Below are positions 1 to 6,238 of a DNA stretch of 8,648 bases, piece by piece. The position numbers and the translations under genes are program-made. Below the pieces are notes generated by a model. The model did not search any database, was not told the DNA's origin, and worked only from the letters and a program-made list of their open reading frames with translations. The stretch's first letter is position 1. The number at the start of each line of letters is the position of its first letter. Source of the stretch: Lachnospira sp. UBA4346 (GTDB lineage Bacteria; Bacillota; Clostridia; Lachnospirales; Lachnospiraceae); assembly GCA_002394205.1 (NCBI GenBank), contig DGTC01000044.1, positions 1-8,648 on the forward strand, written 5' to 3'.

Positions 1-1033
1 CTGTTCCAGGAGGACCTACCAAAAGCAATATCGAGCCTGACTGTTTCTTACTCAGTTTCATCACTGCCATTTGCTCAATAACACGTTTCTTGACTTTTTC
101 CAGTCCAAAATGCTCTTCATTTAATAGCTTTTCTGCTTTTTTCAAATCGATATTCTTTATGCGGTTCTTCTTCCATTTTAAGCTGGTTACAAAATCCAAA
201 TAATCATACAGGGAACCATATTCATGTCCGTCCGGACCTTCCTGCTTCAAACGGTTCAATGCTTTATCTGCTTCTTTTCTTGCTTCTTCATTCATTCCGG
301 ACTTTTCGATTTTTTCCTGCAGCACCTGAATCTGAGATTTATTTTCCGGATGCATATTATCCAGCTGTTTCTGTAAAAAAGCAATCTGCTTCTTTAATGC
401 ATCTTCCCGATACATCTTCTGATAGTTTTCCGTATGCTCATCATTGGCTTCCTGCGTCACTTCGGCTATCTTCAAAAATTCCTGAATTGCCTTTGTTATC
501 AATTCAATCCGTTCACTCTTCTTGTCAACACGAAGAATCTCATAGCGTTCCTCATTAGTCAAATTCATATATGGTGCTGTACGCACTGCCAAATCCTCCC
601 AATTCGCCAATGAATTAATAAATCTTCTTGCCCAAAAAGCCATTTGAAATTTCCCAAGATAATCAATCAGCTGTCTTTTGATTGCCTGAAACTTCTTCTC
701 AGATTCTTCCTTATTAACATCATCTTCAAAGTCACGATTGGATGCTTCGACATATTCCTCATCCATCTGTACATCAGTAATATCTATGCGGTGCTCTGCC
801 TTTATTATGACATTTCCCTGCTCATCTATATAATTAACCTTTCCGGCAATTCCTATCGGATAAATATCCTTCATGGTTAAATTTTCTGAAGCATCTGCGC
901 TTCTTTGCACAAGAAAGATTACCTCTTCCTCTGTCTGCATATCTTCAATTCCCAATTCATCCAGATCACTTCTATTAAATTGAACTTTTGTATTCGGCAA
1001 TACCAAACTGCTATATATCGGTATAATTCTCAT
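1..1033 (-). CDS. lon: ATP-dependent Lon protease (endopeptidase La), N-terminal part, cut by window edge
   Basis: Cytosolic AAA+ serine protease that degrades misfolded and regulatory proteins. I translated the minus strand from ATG at 1033: 344 uninterrupted codons opening MRIIPIYSSLVLPN, the usual start of the Lon substrate-recognition domain (about residues 1-190). A helical, charged segment follows (about 190-330) with the Lon-typical ALKKQIAFLQKQL and EKIEKSGMNEEARKEADKAL stretches. The ATPase domain then begins, and the window ends inside Walker A (LLLVGPPGT, residues 336-344), close to where Walker A sits in E. coli Lon. The rest of the ATPase and the Ser-Lys protease domain lie outside. 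AAGAAAGGGG ends six bases before the ATG, a good ribosome binding site that supports this start. The N-domain is rather acidic but not broken. A CIRCE operator and an extended -10 promoter lie just upstream, so the gene is probably under HrcA heat-shock control. The first gene of the opposite strand diverges at 1414. Confidence 0.93.
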   Translation of the reverse strand, partial: MRIIPIYSSLVLPNTKVQFNRSDLDELGIEDMQTEEEVIFLVQRSADASENLTMKDIYPIGIAGKVNYIDEQGNVIIKAEHRIDITDVQMDEEYVEASNRDFEDDVNKEESEKKFQAIKRQLIDYLGKFQMAFWARRFINSLANWEDLAVRTAPYMNLTNEERYEILRVDKKSERIELITKAIQEFLKIAEVTQEANDEHTENYQKMYREDALKKQIAFLQKQLDNMHPENKSQIQVLQEKIEKSGMNEEARKEADKALNRLKQEGPDGHEYGSLYDYLDFVTSLKWKKNRIKNIDLKKAEKLLNEEHFGLEKVKKRVIEQMAVMKLSKKQSGSILLLVGPPGT

Positions 1034-1059
1034 ATATAACCCCTTTCTTATTTACATTG

Positions 1060-1086
1060 TTAGCACTTATCTTTAATGAGTGCTAA
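1060..1086 (-). promoter_or_regulatory. CIRCE operator (HrcA binding site) ahead of lon
   Basis: Seen: read on the lon strand, TTAGCACTC, nine bases, then AAGTGCTAA. The CIRCE consensus is TTAGCACTC-N9-GAGTGCTAA, so 17 of 18 arm bases match and the spacer has exactly nine bases. It lies 26 bases before the lon ATG, inside the predicted 5' leader. CIRCE is bound by the repressor HrcA, normally at groESL and dnaK operons of Firmicutes. Its place here implies that lon belongs to the HrcA regulon in this organism. Since the element would be transcribed, it could also form a hairpin in the mRNA. Confidence 0.87.
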
Positions 1087-1097
1087 GACTTTTTGTG

Positions 1098-1122
1098 AAA
1101 AAAAAGCCTCTTTTCAGAAGCC
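1098..1122 (-). terminator. Terminator-like hairpin in the lon leader
   Basis: On the minus strand GGCTTCT and AGAGGCT form a seven-base-pair stem with two G-U pairs, closed by a GAAA (GNRA) tetraloop. It is followed by an unbroken run of T's (eight, the first of which pairs at the stem base). This is the layout of a small intrinsic terminator. It sits between the predicted lon promoter (1140-1167) and the CIRCE element, about 11 bases after the predicted start point. It could act as an attenuator or a pause site, or the true lon start point could lie downstream of it. The stem is short and weak, so termination efficiency is uncertain. Confidence 0.5.
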
Positions 1123-1139
1123 ATCTTATATTTAATCTT

Positions 1140-1167
1140 ACTATATCACTATTTCAAACAAAGTCAA
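1140..1167 (-). promoter_or_regulatory. Predicted sigma-A promoter of lon
   Basis: On the minus strand: -35 TTGACT (1167-1162), a 16-base spacer, and -10 TATAGT (1145-1140) preceded by TGA, giving an extended -10. The predicted start point is near 1133, about 100 bases before the lon ATG. The match to the vegetative consensus is good. An alternative, poorer pair (TTCACA with an 18-base spacer and TAAAGA) overlaps CIRCE itself and cannot be excluded. Confidence 0.65.
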
Positions 1168-1350
1168 TGCATTTTAGAAAAACTTTATATTATTTTATTG
1201 TGTTCAATATAATTTTGCAATACATCTCACATCCCTTCATTCACAAATTTTTGTTTTATTACGCATATCTTTTTTATTTCTATTTAATAGATTTTATCAA
1301 ATAAGAATGTTACAATAATAACGAAATTCATAAATTTTATAATTTATCAC
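1168..1350. other. AT-rich divergent spacer, no gene seen
   Basis: This is the middle of the 380-base non-coding region between lon and the cyclase gene. It is dominated by T and A runs with no convincing coding frame or ribosome binding site, and no structured RNA that I recognise. The one item worth noting is TGTTACAAT at 1308-1316 on the plus strand, a second possible extended -10 for the gene at 1414, with only a weak -35. Confidence 0.6.
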
Positions 1351-1379
1351 TTCCTAGTACTAATTTCTTATGCTATAAT
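1351..1379 (+). promoter_or_regulatory. Predicted promoter of the diguanylate cyclase gene
   Basis: A perfect -10 TATAAT (1374-1379) is preceded by TGC, giving an extended -10. The base window 17 upstream (TTCCTA, 1351-1356) is a poor -35, which an extended -10 can offset. The predicted start point is near 1386, about 28 bases before the ATG. Repeats of AGTACTAA flank this -10 on both sides (separate entry). Confidence 0.62.
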
Positions 1380-1392
1380 AATCAAGTACTAA
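1356..1392. repeat. Paired AGTACTAA repeats bracketing the cyclase promoter
   Basis: AGTACTAA occurs at 1356-1363 and again at 1385-1392, 29 bases apart. Each contains the palindrome AGTACT, and the first copy is extended to TAGTACTA. One copy lies between the -35 and -10 and the other overlaps the predicted transcription start. That is where a dimeric repressor would bind. The function as an operator is inference; no regulator is encoded nearby. Confidence 0.42.
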
Positions 1393-1413
1393 ATCAAACA
1401 AAGGAGCCGGGAT

Positions 1414-2559
1414 ATGAACGACTACTATTTATTATATACAGAAGTAAATTGCATTAGCCTTGTATTAATCGGATTACTACTGATTAAATCCAGAGAATTT
1501 CGTCAGAGCCGAACTTATAAGGATTTTATTTATTCTGTTATTTTTATGATTCTTTTCATCAGCACGGATGCCATTTCCACATTGATGATTGAAGGATATC
1601 TGCCAGCAAATAAGGGTTGGATTTTATTCATCAAATCTATTTACTTTTCATCCGCCACTTTAATGAGTTATTTCTGGTTATTATATTTTGAAAAGAAGAC
1701 AAATACGCCTCTACACCAGGCAAAAAAGATACAACGAATCCTACAAGTCATTGTTATATTTGAAATAATTACAATTATAGCAAATCTTCGTCATGGCTTC
1801 TTCTTTTATATATCAGCGGACGGTGTTTATCATCGAGGCGTTGATTTTATTTCATTATACTTTTTGTGTTATCTTTTTATTGGTGTAGCAATTATACGTT
1901 CTCTGTATATCGCTATTTTTCAGACAAATTATCTGGATAAAAGTTACGTCATTACATTGGTGCTATTCCCTGTAATGCCTGCCATCGCCGGTATAATCCA
2001 ATATTTTTATCCACAGCTGCCCATTGCCTGCATCTGTATCACGATTTCAACATATTTGATTTATTTTAACAGCGTTGACGAACTAATTTTTATTGATCCA
2101 CTGACCGGCTTAAATAACCGTAGAAATTTTATGCGAATCATTTCCCATAAAATGAAATCAACAGATTCTGATGAAGCCCTGTATCTGTTAATGATGGACG
2201 TTGATTATTTTAAACAGATTAATGACACTTATGGACACATTGAAGGCGACCGTGCATTATCCCGTGTGTCTTATGTTCTTTCTACTGTCACAACTCCACT
2301 TCGCAAACGCCCTATGCTCGGTCGTTTTGGCGGCGATGAATTTATTGCTCTGCTTGAGTTTCAAAATGAGCAACAGGTCAAATCCTATATAAACACCGTT
2401 CAGGATCTGCTTAAAGAAGAAAATATTCAGGCAAATGCGAAATACAAGCTCACATTAAGCATTGGCTATGCCCCTTATGTTCCTGAATATCATCGTGTAC
2501 TGGATTTTATTAATGCAGCAGATGAACATTTATACCAAGTCAAGAAAAATCGTTCATAG
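1414..2559 (+). CDS. Seven-helix membrane diguanylate cyclase (GGDEF)
   Basis: Makes cyclic di-GMP from two GTP on the inner face of the membrane. Residues 1-220 hold about seven hydrophobic segments (near 8-24, 38-59, 69-92, 109-125, 145-168, 178-199, 202-218), a membrane sensor of a 7TM type whose ligand I cannot name. The GGDEF domain follows at 226-381. It starts with DPLTGLNNRR and has the metal and base-binding set MMDVDYFKQIN (D262, D264, K267, N270), GHIEGD (D279) and RFGGDEF (306-310). All catalytic positions are present, so activity is expected. The product-inhibition I-site (RxxD five residues before GGDEF) reads RKRP, so the Asp is missing and feedback control is probably lost. 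AAGGAG at 1401-1406, seven bases before the ATG, supports the start. The gene is monocistronic, diverges from lon and converges on the EAL gene. The length of 381 is ordinary for the class. Confidence 0.92.
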   Translation: MNDYYLLYTEVNCISLVLIGLLLIKSREFRQSRTYKDFIYSVIFMILFISTDAISTLMIEGYLPANKGWILFIKSIYFSSATLMSYFWLLYFEKKTNTPLHQAKKIQRILQVIVIFEIITIIANLRHGFFFYISADGVYHRGVDFISLYFLCYLFIGVAIIRSLYIAIFQTNYLDKSYVITLVLFPVMPAIAGIIQYFYPQLPIACICITISTYLIYFNSVDELIFIDPLTGLNNRRNFMRIISHKMKSTDSDEALYLLMMDVDYFKQINDTYGHIEGDRALSRVSYVLSTVTTPLRKRPMLGRFGGDEFIALLEFQNEQQVKSYINTVQDLLKEENIQANAKYKLTLSIGYAPYVPEYHRVLDFINAADEHLYQVKKNRS

Positions 2560-2566
2560 GAATGAA

Positions 2567-2650
2567 AAAGAATCGAACACCGCATATTGATAATTTTCTA
2601 TTTAACCGTGGAAAATCACCTGCATACGATGTCCGATTCTTATTTATTTT
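2567..2650. terminator. Bidirectional terminator between convergent c-di-GMP genes
   Basis: AAGAATCG (2568-2575) pairs with CGATTCTT (2634-2641), and after one mismatch ACA pairs with TGT. A smaller internal stem (ATTTTC at 2593-2598 with GAAAAT at 2611-2616) lies in the long apical part. On the plus strand the right arm leads into a T-rich stretch, and on the minus strand the other arm leads into TTTTT. It can therefore serve both the cyclase gene (ends 2559) and the EAL gene (ends 2656). The large apical region is unusual for a simple terminator. Confidence 0.55.
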
Positions 2651-2655
2651 GTTTA

Positions 2656-5271
2656 TTATTTATGGTATACCAACGCCTCAAACTCCTCTACAGGAATTGG
2701 CTTGTAAAAATAAAATCCCTGACAATACCGTTCGTTTAAATTTAACAGCATATCGCAATGTTCCTGTGTTTCTACACCCTCAACTATAACTTCTGTATCT
2801 AACATTTTTGCCATTTCAAAAATTGATTTCATTACTTTTTTCTGCTTTTGATTTTGATTTCCTCTTGCCAGAAACTTTTGATCCAGCTTAATCACGTCTA
2901 CTTCCATATCCTGTAATGTTGTTAAAGAAGAATATCCGCTTCCAAAATCATCTAATAATATCCGAAATCCTTTTTGTCGAAGTCTGCTCAATGTATCTTT
3001 TAGTTTTTCTTCGTTTTCAATATAGGCACTCTCTGTAATTTCTATTTCCAACCATTCCGGTTTTATAACATATTTTTCTATCAATTCCATAAAGTACTCT
3101 TCAATATCAATAAAATGAATATCTACTCTGGATACATTTACAGATACCGGCAGTGGCGCAATCCCCTGTGATTCCAACTTATTTAACCATTTGCATACAC
3201 TTTCCCATACATAACGATCAATCGCCGCTATATATCCATTCTGCTCCATCGCCTCAATAAATTCACCCGGCGGTACAATTTTCCCATTTCGCTTCCAACG
3301 AACCAGTGCTTCTGAGCCAATAATGGTTTTGGTCAACAAATCCACCTTTGGCTGTAAATAGAAAATAAATTCCCCATTCTGAATCCCTTTAGGTGCCTCC
3401 ATCAGAAGCATATGCGTATGACGAGTCTTCTGATAACTGAAATCATCATAAAAAGCTATTCGCTCCGTAAAACTTCCTCTGACACTGGAAAGAGCAACCA
3501 ATGCATGATCGTAGCGCATCGACTGATACTCATCTGCATTGCATGAAATACTGATTCCTACGCAAGGCATAAATCCATCCTTAAACTCTACTTTTTGAAT
3601 TGCACCCTCTACCATCTCACGAATTTTTTTCGTAACATCTACCGACGATGTCTTTTCAAATGTCAGAATCAGGCAGAAATTATCTCCTCCCATATAATTC
3701 CATACGCCATTGCGTTCCTTTGCAATTTTTGCCAACTCATTTTTCAGCATTGCAAGATATTCATCTCCCGCCTGCCATCCAAAAATATCGTTGTATAATT
3801 TGAAATTATTCAAATCCACCGCCATCGTTACGATATAATCGGGATTCATATTATGTATCCAAATATCTGTATCATGGAAAAATGTCTGTGTTCTTGTCAA
3901 TTCCTCTTCTTTCGGAGAATATACAACAATATCATCTTCAAAACTCTCCGGTGGAATATTCTTAATAAAGCACATGAGCACAGGCGCATTATAAATATCC
4001 TCAAATGCAATAATTTCTGCTTTGATATATAGCCACTCTTCCGTACTGCTTTTTACACGAAAAATGCCTTTTAAAGACATATTCTTTTCCTGATTCAACA
4101 TTTTTTTCGGATGTCTTGTATTTTCCCAAAAATTGTGAAAATTCAGACGATCTAACGGATGAATGAATGTTTCTTCTAATCTTCGAACAGATTCATAAAA
4201 TTTTTCATGTACAATATCATCCTCTTTTTTATAATCACTATATATCAATCTGTAAAAATCAGACTGTGGATGAATCTCTATCAATTCGTTAAATCCCTGT
4301 ACATTCTTAGACAGAATATCTTTATTTCCATACTCCAGCCGATACCGATGCTTAATCATATATACATTCTGTTCTGCCTCTTCCATGAGTTTCGAAAAAT
4401 CACCATCATAAGAATTCCGATATACAATCTCTGCTGCCACATCAACAGATTCACTATATATCTTTTCATATAAATACGAGAGTTTTTCCTGCATGCTTTG
4501 TTGTGTTATATCCTCGCACAACACAAGAAATTCATCACCACTTAACCGAAAGATTTGTGGCTTACCGAATAATTCTATCAGTATTCTGCTAATTCGAATT
4601 AGCAGTTCATCTCCTGCGGAATGTCCTTTTTCTTTATTTACATTCCTCAAACTGACAACATCCAAACTTAACAAACCAACCGAATGATTGATACGCAGTC
4701 TGTTTGCACGTTCATACAAAGCATGTCGGTTGCCGCAGCCTGTCAATTTATCCTGATACCCAATCTGCTCAAGGTGCTTAATCAGGCGAATACTATGTAA
4801 TTGAGACGCAACATAATATCCAAAAACTTCAAATACAATGGCCAATTCATCAATTAATTCCACTTTGGGGTTATCTATTCCCATAAACCCATAATCTTCT
4901 CCTTCATAAAGCAACTGACCGGCAATCACCGATTGCAGTCCCTGAGGTTCAAGAATATTATAAAGCAATAAATTATCCCGCTCCAGGTCTTTTATATCCC
5001 GAATAACCAAATTACTGTGTTTTTGAAAATAGCTATAATAATACTGTACATCCTTCCACGATAAATTCTGCAGCATATCTTTCTTTTTACATGTTTTATC
5101 ATCGCACCATTCCTGTGTACAGTCATATCCACCGATTTGATTTTTCTCAAAAATATAAATTCGTTCACATTCAAAATAGTTTCCTATGTATTCTAATAAT
5201 GATGTAATTGACTCTCTCGGCAGTCTCTCTATCTGCTGTTTTTCATCTGTATCTCGTTGTATTATATCCAT
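2656..5271 (-). CDS. GAF-GGDEF-PAS-GGDEF-EAL protein, probable c-di-GMP phosphodiesterase
   Basis: A soluble 871-residue protein expected to hydrolyse c-di-GMP to pGpG. Domains: GAF-like sensor (about 20-160, with IGNYFECERIYIFE); first GGDEF (about 170-315) with DKLTGCGNR, D204, N212, D221 and SGDEF at 244-248; PAS-like region (about 330-440, with IHPLDRLNF and a closing strand APVLMCFIKN); second GGDEF (about 455-610) with D486, K491, N494, D503 but GGDNF at 528-532; and EAL (about 620-868). The EAL site is complete: EALVRW (654-659), NVS (712-714), EITE (744-747), DDFGSGYS (774-781), IKLD (795-798), VEGVET (830-835) and QGF (851-853). The second GGDEF has lost the Glu after the Asp and is probably a GTP-sensing or structural domain. 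The first could still be active. Neither has an I-site. The start is ATG 5271: a TAA stop lies directly upstream in frame, and the nearest AAAGGAG is 34 bases away (see leader entry). It lies 109 bases after the acyltransferase gene on the same strand. Confidence 0.9.
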   Translation of the reverse strand: MDIIQRDTDEKQQIERLPRESITSLLEYIGNYFECERIYIFEKNQIGGYDCTQEWCDDKTCKKKDMLQNLSWKDVQYYYSYFQKHSNLVIRDIKDLERDNLLLYNILEPQGLQSVIAGQLLYEGEDYGFMGIDNPKVELIDELAIVFEVFGYYVASQLHSIRLIKHLEQIGYQDKLTGCGNRHALYERANRLRINHSVGLLSLDVVSLRNVNKEKGHSAGDELLIRISRILIELFGKPQIFRLSGDEFLVLCEDITQQSMQEKLSYLYEKIYSESVDVAAEIVYRNSYDGDFSKLMEEAEQNVYMIKHRYRLEYGNKDILSKNVQGFNELIEIHPQSDFYRLIYSDYKKEDDIVHEKFYESVRRLEETFIHPLDRLNFHNFWENTRHPKKMLNQEKNMSLKGIFRVKSSTEEWLYIKAEIIAFEDIYNAPVLMCFIKNIPPESFEDDIVVYSPKEEELTRTQTFFHDTDIWIHNMNPDYIVTMAVDLNNFKLYNDIFGWQAGDEYLAMLKNELAKIAKERNGVWNYMGGDNFCLILTFEKTSSVDVTKKIREMVEGAIQKVEFKDGFMPCVGISISCNADEYQSMRYDHALVALSSVRGSFTERIAFYDDFSYQKTRHTHMLLMEAPKGIQNGEFIFYLQPKVDLLTKTIIGSEALVRWKRNGKIVPPGEFIEAMEQNGYIAAIDRYVWESVCKWLNKLESQGIAPLPVSVNVSRVDIHFIDIEEYFMELIEKYVIKPEWLEIEITESAYIENEEKLKDTLSRLRQKGFRILLDDFGSGYSSLTTLQDMEVDVIKLDQKFLARGNQNQKQKKVMKSIFEMAKMLDTEVIVEGVETQEHCDMLLNLNERYCQGFYFYKPIPVEEFEALVYHK

Positions 5272-5313
5272 TTATTTGACACACACTCATAGGTAATACC
5301 TACGACTCCTTTC
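5272..5313 (-). promoter_or_regulatory. Leader of the EAL gene: distant SD and 13-base palindrome
   Basis: On the minus strand AAAGGAG (5313-5307) is the only good ribosome binding sequence, but 35 bases separate it from the ATG at 5271. Between them is TAGGTA-T-TACCTA (5302-5290), a perfect inverted repeat. A short frame MSVCQINGYNTTRYR starts at ATG 5290, ends at 5243 and overlaps the main start. The palindrome could be an operator, or an RNA fold that affects initiation. I see no clear promoter in the 109-base gap before the gene, so read-through from the upstream pair is possible. Confidence 0.35.
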
Positions 5314-5380
5314 AGATATGATTCCCCTCCGATTTCCTGTTTAAAGCAGTTTTTATACTTTTATATTTCCCCATCATTCA

Positions 5381-6238
5381 TTAATAATCAGTGACAAACG
5401 TATCTAGCGATTCTTCCAGTAATTCCGGATTTTCAATCAATTTCTGAATCATCGCTATTGTCTTTGAATAATAATATCCATCTGCAATTCTTTCGTCTAT
5501 TGTAAATCCCAAATCTACACTTTTTCGCATGGTAACTGTTCCATTTTTATCATAAAATGGTCGGTCTTTTATTAATCCAATCGCACAAAATACCGAATTT
5601 GTTCCCCAATTCGTCATATGATGATATGCTGCATCTAATTTAATACTTCCTAAGTTCGTTAGTACTACCGAACAGTAGTAAGGATCTGTTGCAATGACCG
5701 AATACGGCATCCAACCGTGTCTGTCTAAAAATCTTGCACATCTGCCAAGCAAGTGCTTAAACGGTACTTTCATTAAAATATCCATACTAGCTGTTGATTT
5801 GTCTTTTTTATCACTTCTGCAAAAAGAAACCTGACGGTAAATCTCATTATGAATGGTATCAATCGTATCATCTTTTTTGGCAACAATTCGTGCCAGTGCT
5901 TCGCCGCCTTCATCTGAAAATATCTTTTTTACAGTAAATGCTGCTGTAATCTCTTTTCTCTGATACATATTCTGATTTGCCACAAAACGATTCATCTTCG
6001 GACGAAGTACAATGGTTTTCAATACTGCCGTCAATACAACCTGAAATAAATTGTATTTATATTCAGGATTTTCTGCATTTTTTCTATCCAAATATTCCTG
6101 CGTTTTCGTCAAATCAATTCTTTTATGAATAAATGCTTCATTATCACAACGATTTGGATACATTAATGGCATAATATAATGCATTGAATCTATTTTACGG
6201 ATAAGCGTTCCATCTTTTCTATCACCGATTCTTCTCAT
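5381..6238 (-). CDS. Lipoyl-less E2/CAT-fold acyltransferase-like protein with His-to-Glu change
   Basis: 285 residues matching the catalytic domain of 2-oxo acid dehydrogenase E2 and chloramphenicol acetyltransferase. Visible marks are the E2-type strand VVLTNLGS (191-198) and the C-terminal active-site block FTIDERIADG (245-254), which lines up with the family motif xxDHRxxDG. The catalytic His is Glu249, while the Asp253-Gly254 pair is kept. There is no lipoyl domain and no E1/E3-binding domain, so it is not a 2-oxo acid dehydrogenase component. It has no signal peptide or membrane helix. Its ATG overlaps the stop of the acyl-CoA synthetase gene (ATGA), so the two are translationally coupled and very likely work together; only a weak GGA-type ribosome binding site precedes it. 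Possible roles are an acyltransferase using another base, or a non-catalytic acyl-CoA binder. The substrate is unknown. Confidence 0.82.
   Translation of the reverse strand: MRRIGDRKDGTLIRKIDSMHYIMPLMYPNRCDNEAFIHKRIDLTKTQEYLDRKNAENPEYKYNLFQVVLTAVLKTIVLRPKMNRFVANQNMYQRKEITAAFTVKKIFSDEGGEALARIVAKKDDTIDTIHNEIYRQVSFCRSDKKDKSTASMDILMKVPFKHLLGRCARFLDRHGWMPYSVIATDPYYCSVVLTNLGSIKLDAAYHHMTNWGTNSVFCAIGLIKDRPFYDKNGTVTMRKSVDLGFTIDERIADGYYYSKTIAMIQKLIENPELLEESLDTFVTDY

Noticed and set aside
259..880. Plus-strand open frames opposite lon (259-558 and 644-880)
   Set aside because: They lie wholly antisense to the continuous Lon frame, have no ribosome binding site and encode low-complexity sequence.
1080..1304. 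74-codon plus-strand frame in the lon/cyclase spacer
   Set aside because: It starts with GTG inside the CIRCE element, lacks a ribosome binding site and is an F/Y/L/I-rich product of AT-rich DNA.
2562..2789. 75-codon frame directly after the cyclase stop
   Set aside because: It runs through the terminator and antisense into the end of the EAL gene, with no SD; chance frame.
4992..5174. Minus-strand 60-codon frame inside the EAL gene
   Set aside because: It overlaps the GAF coding region in another frame; shadow of the real gene.
5312..5377. Short minus-strand frame (MMGKYKSIKTALNRK...) between acyltransferase and EAL genes
   Set aside because: It begins at the upstream stop with no ribosome binding site and no recognisable features; too short to support.
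5272..5380. c-di-GMP riboswitch (GEMM) ahead of the EAL gene
   Set aside because: The leader lacks the conserved GEMM core elements and the space is mostly A-rich sequence plus the short palindrome.
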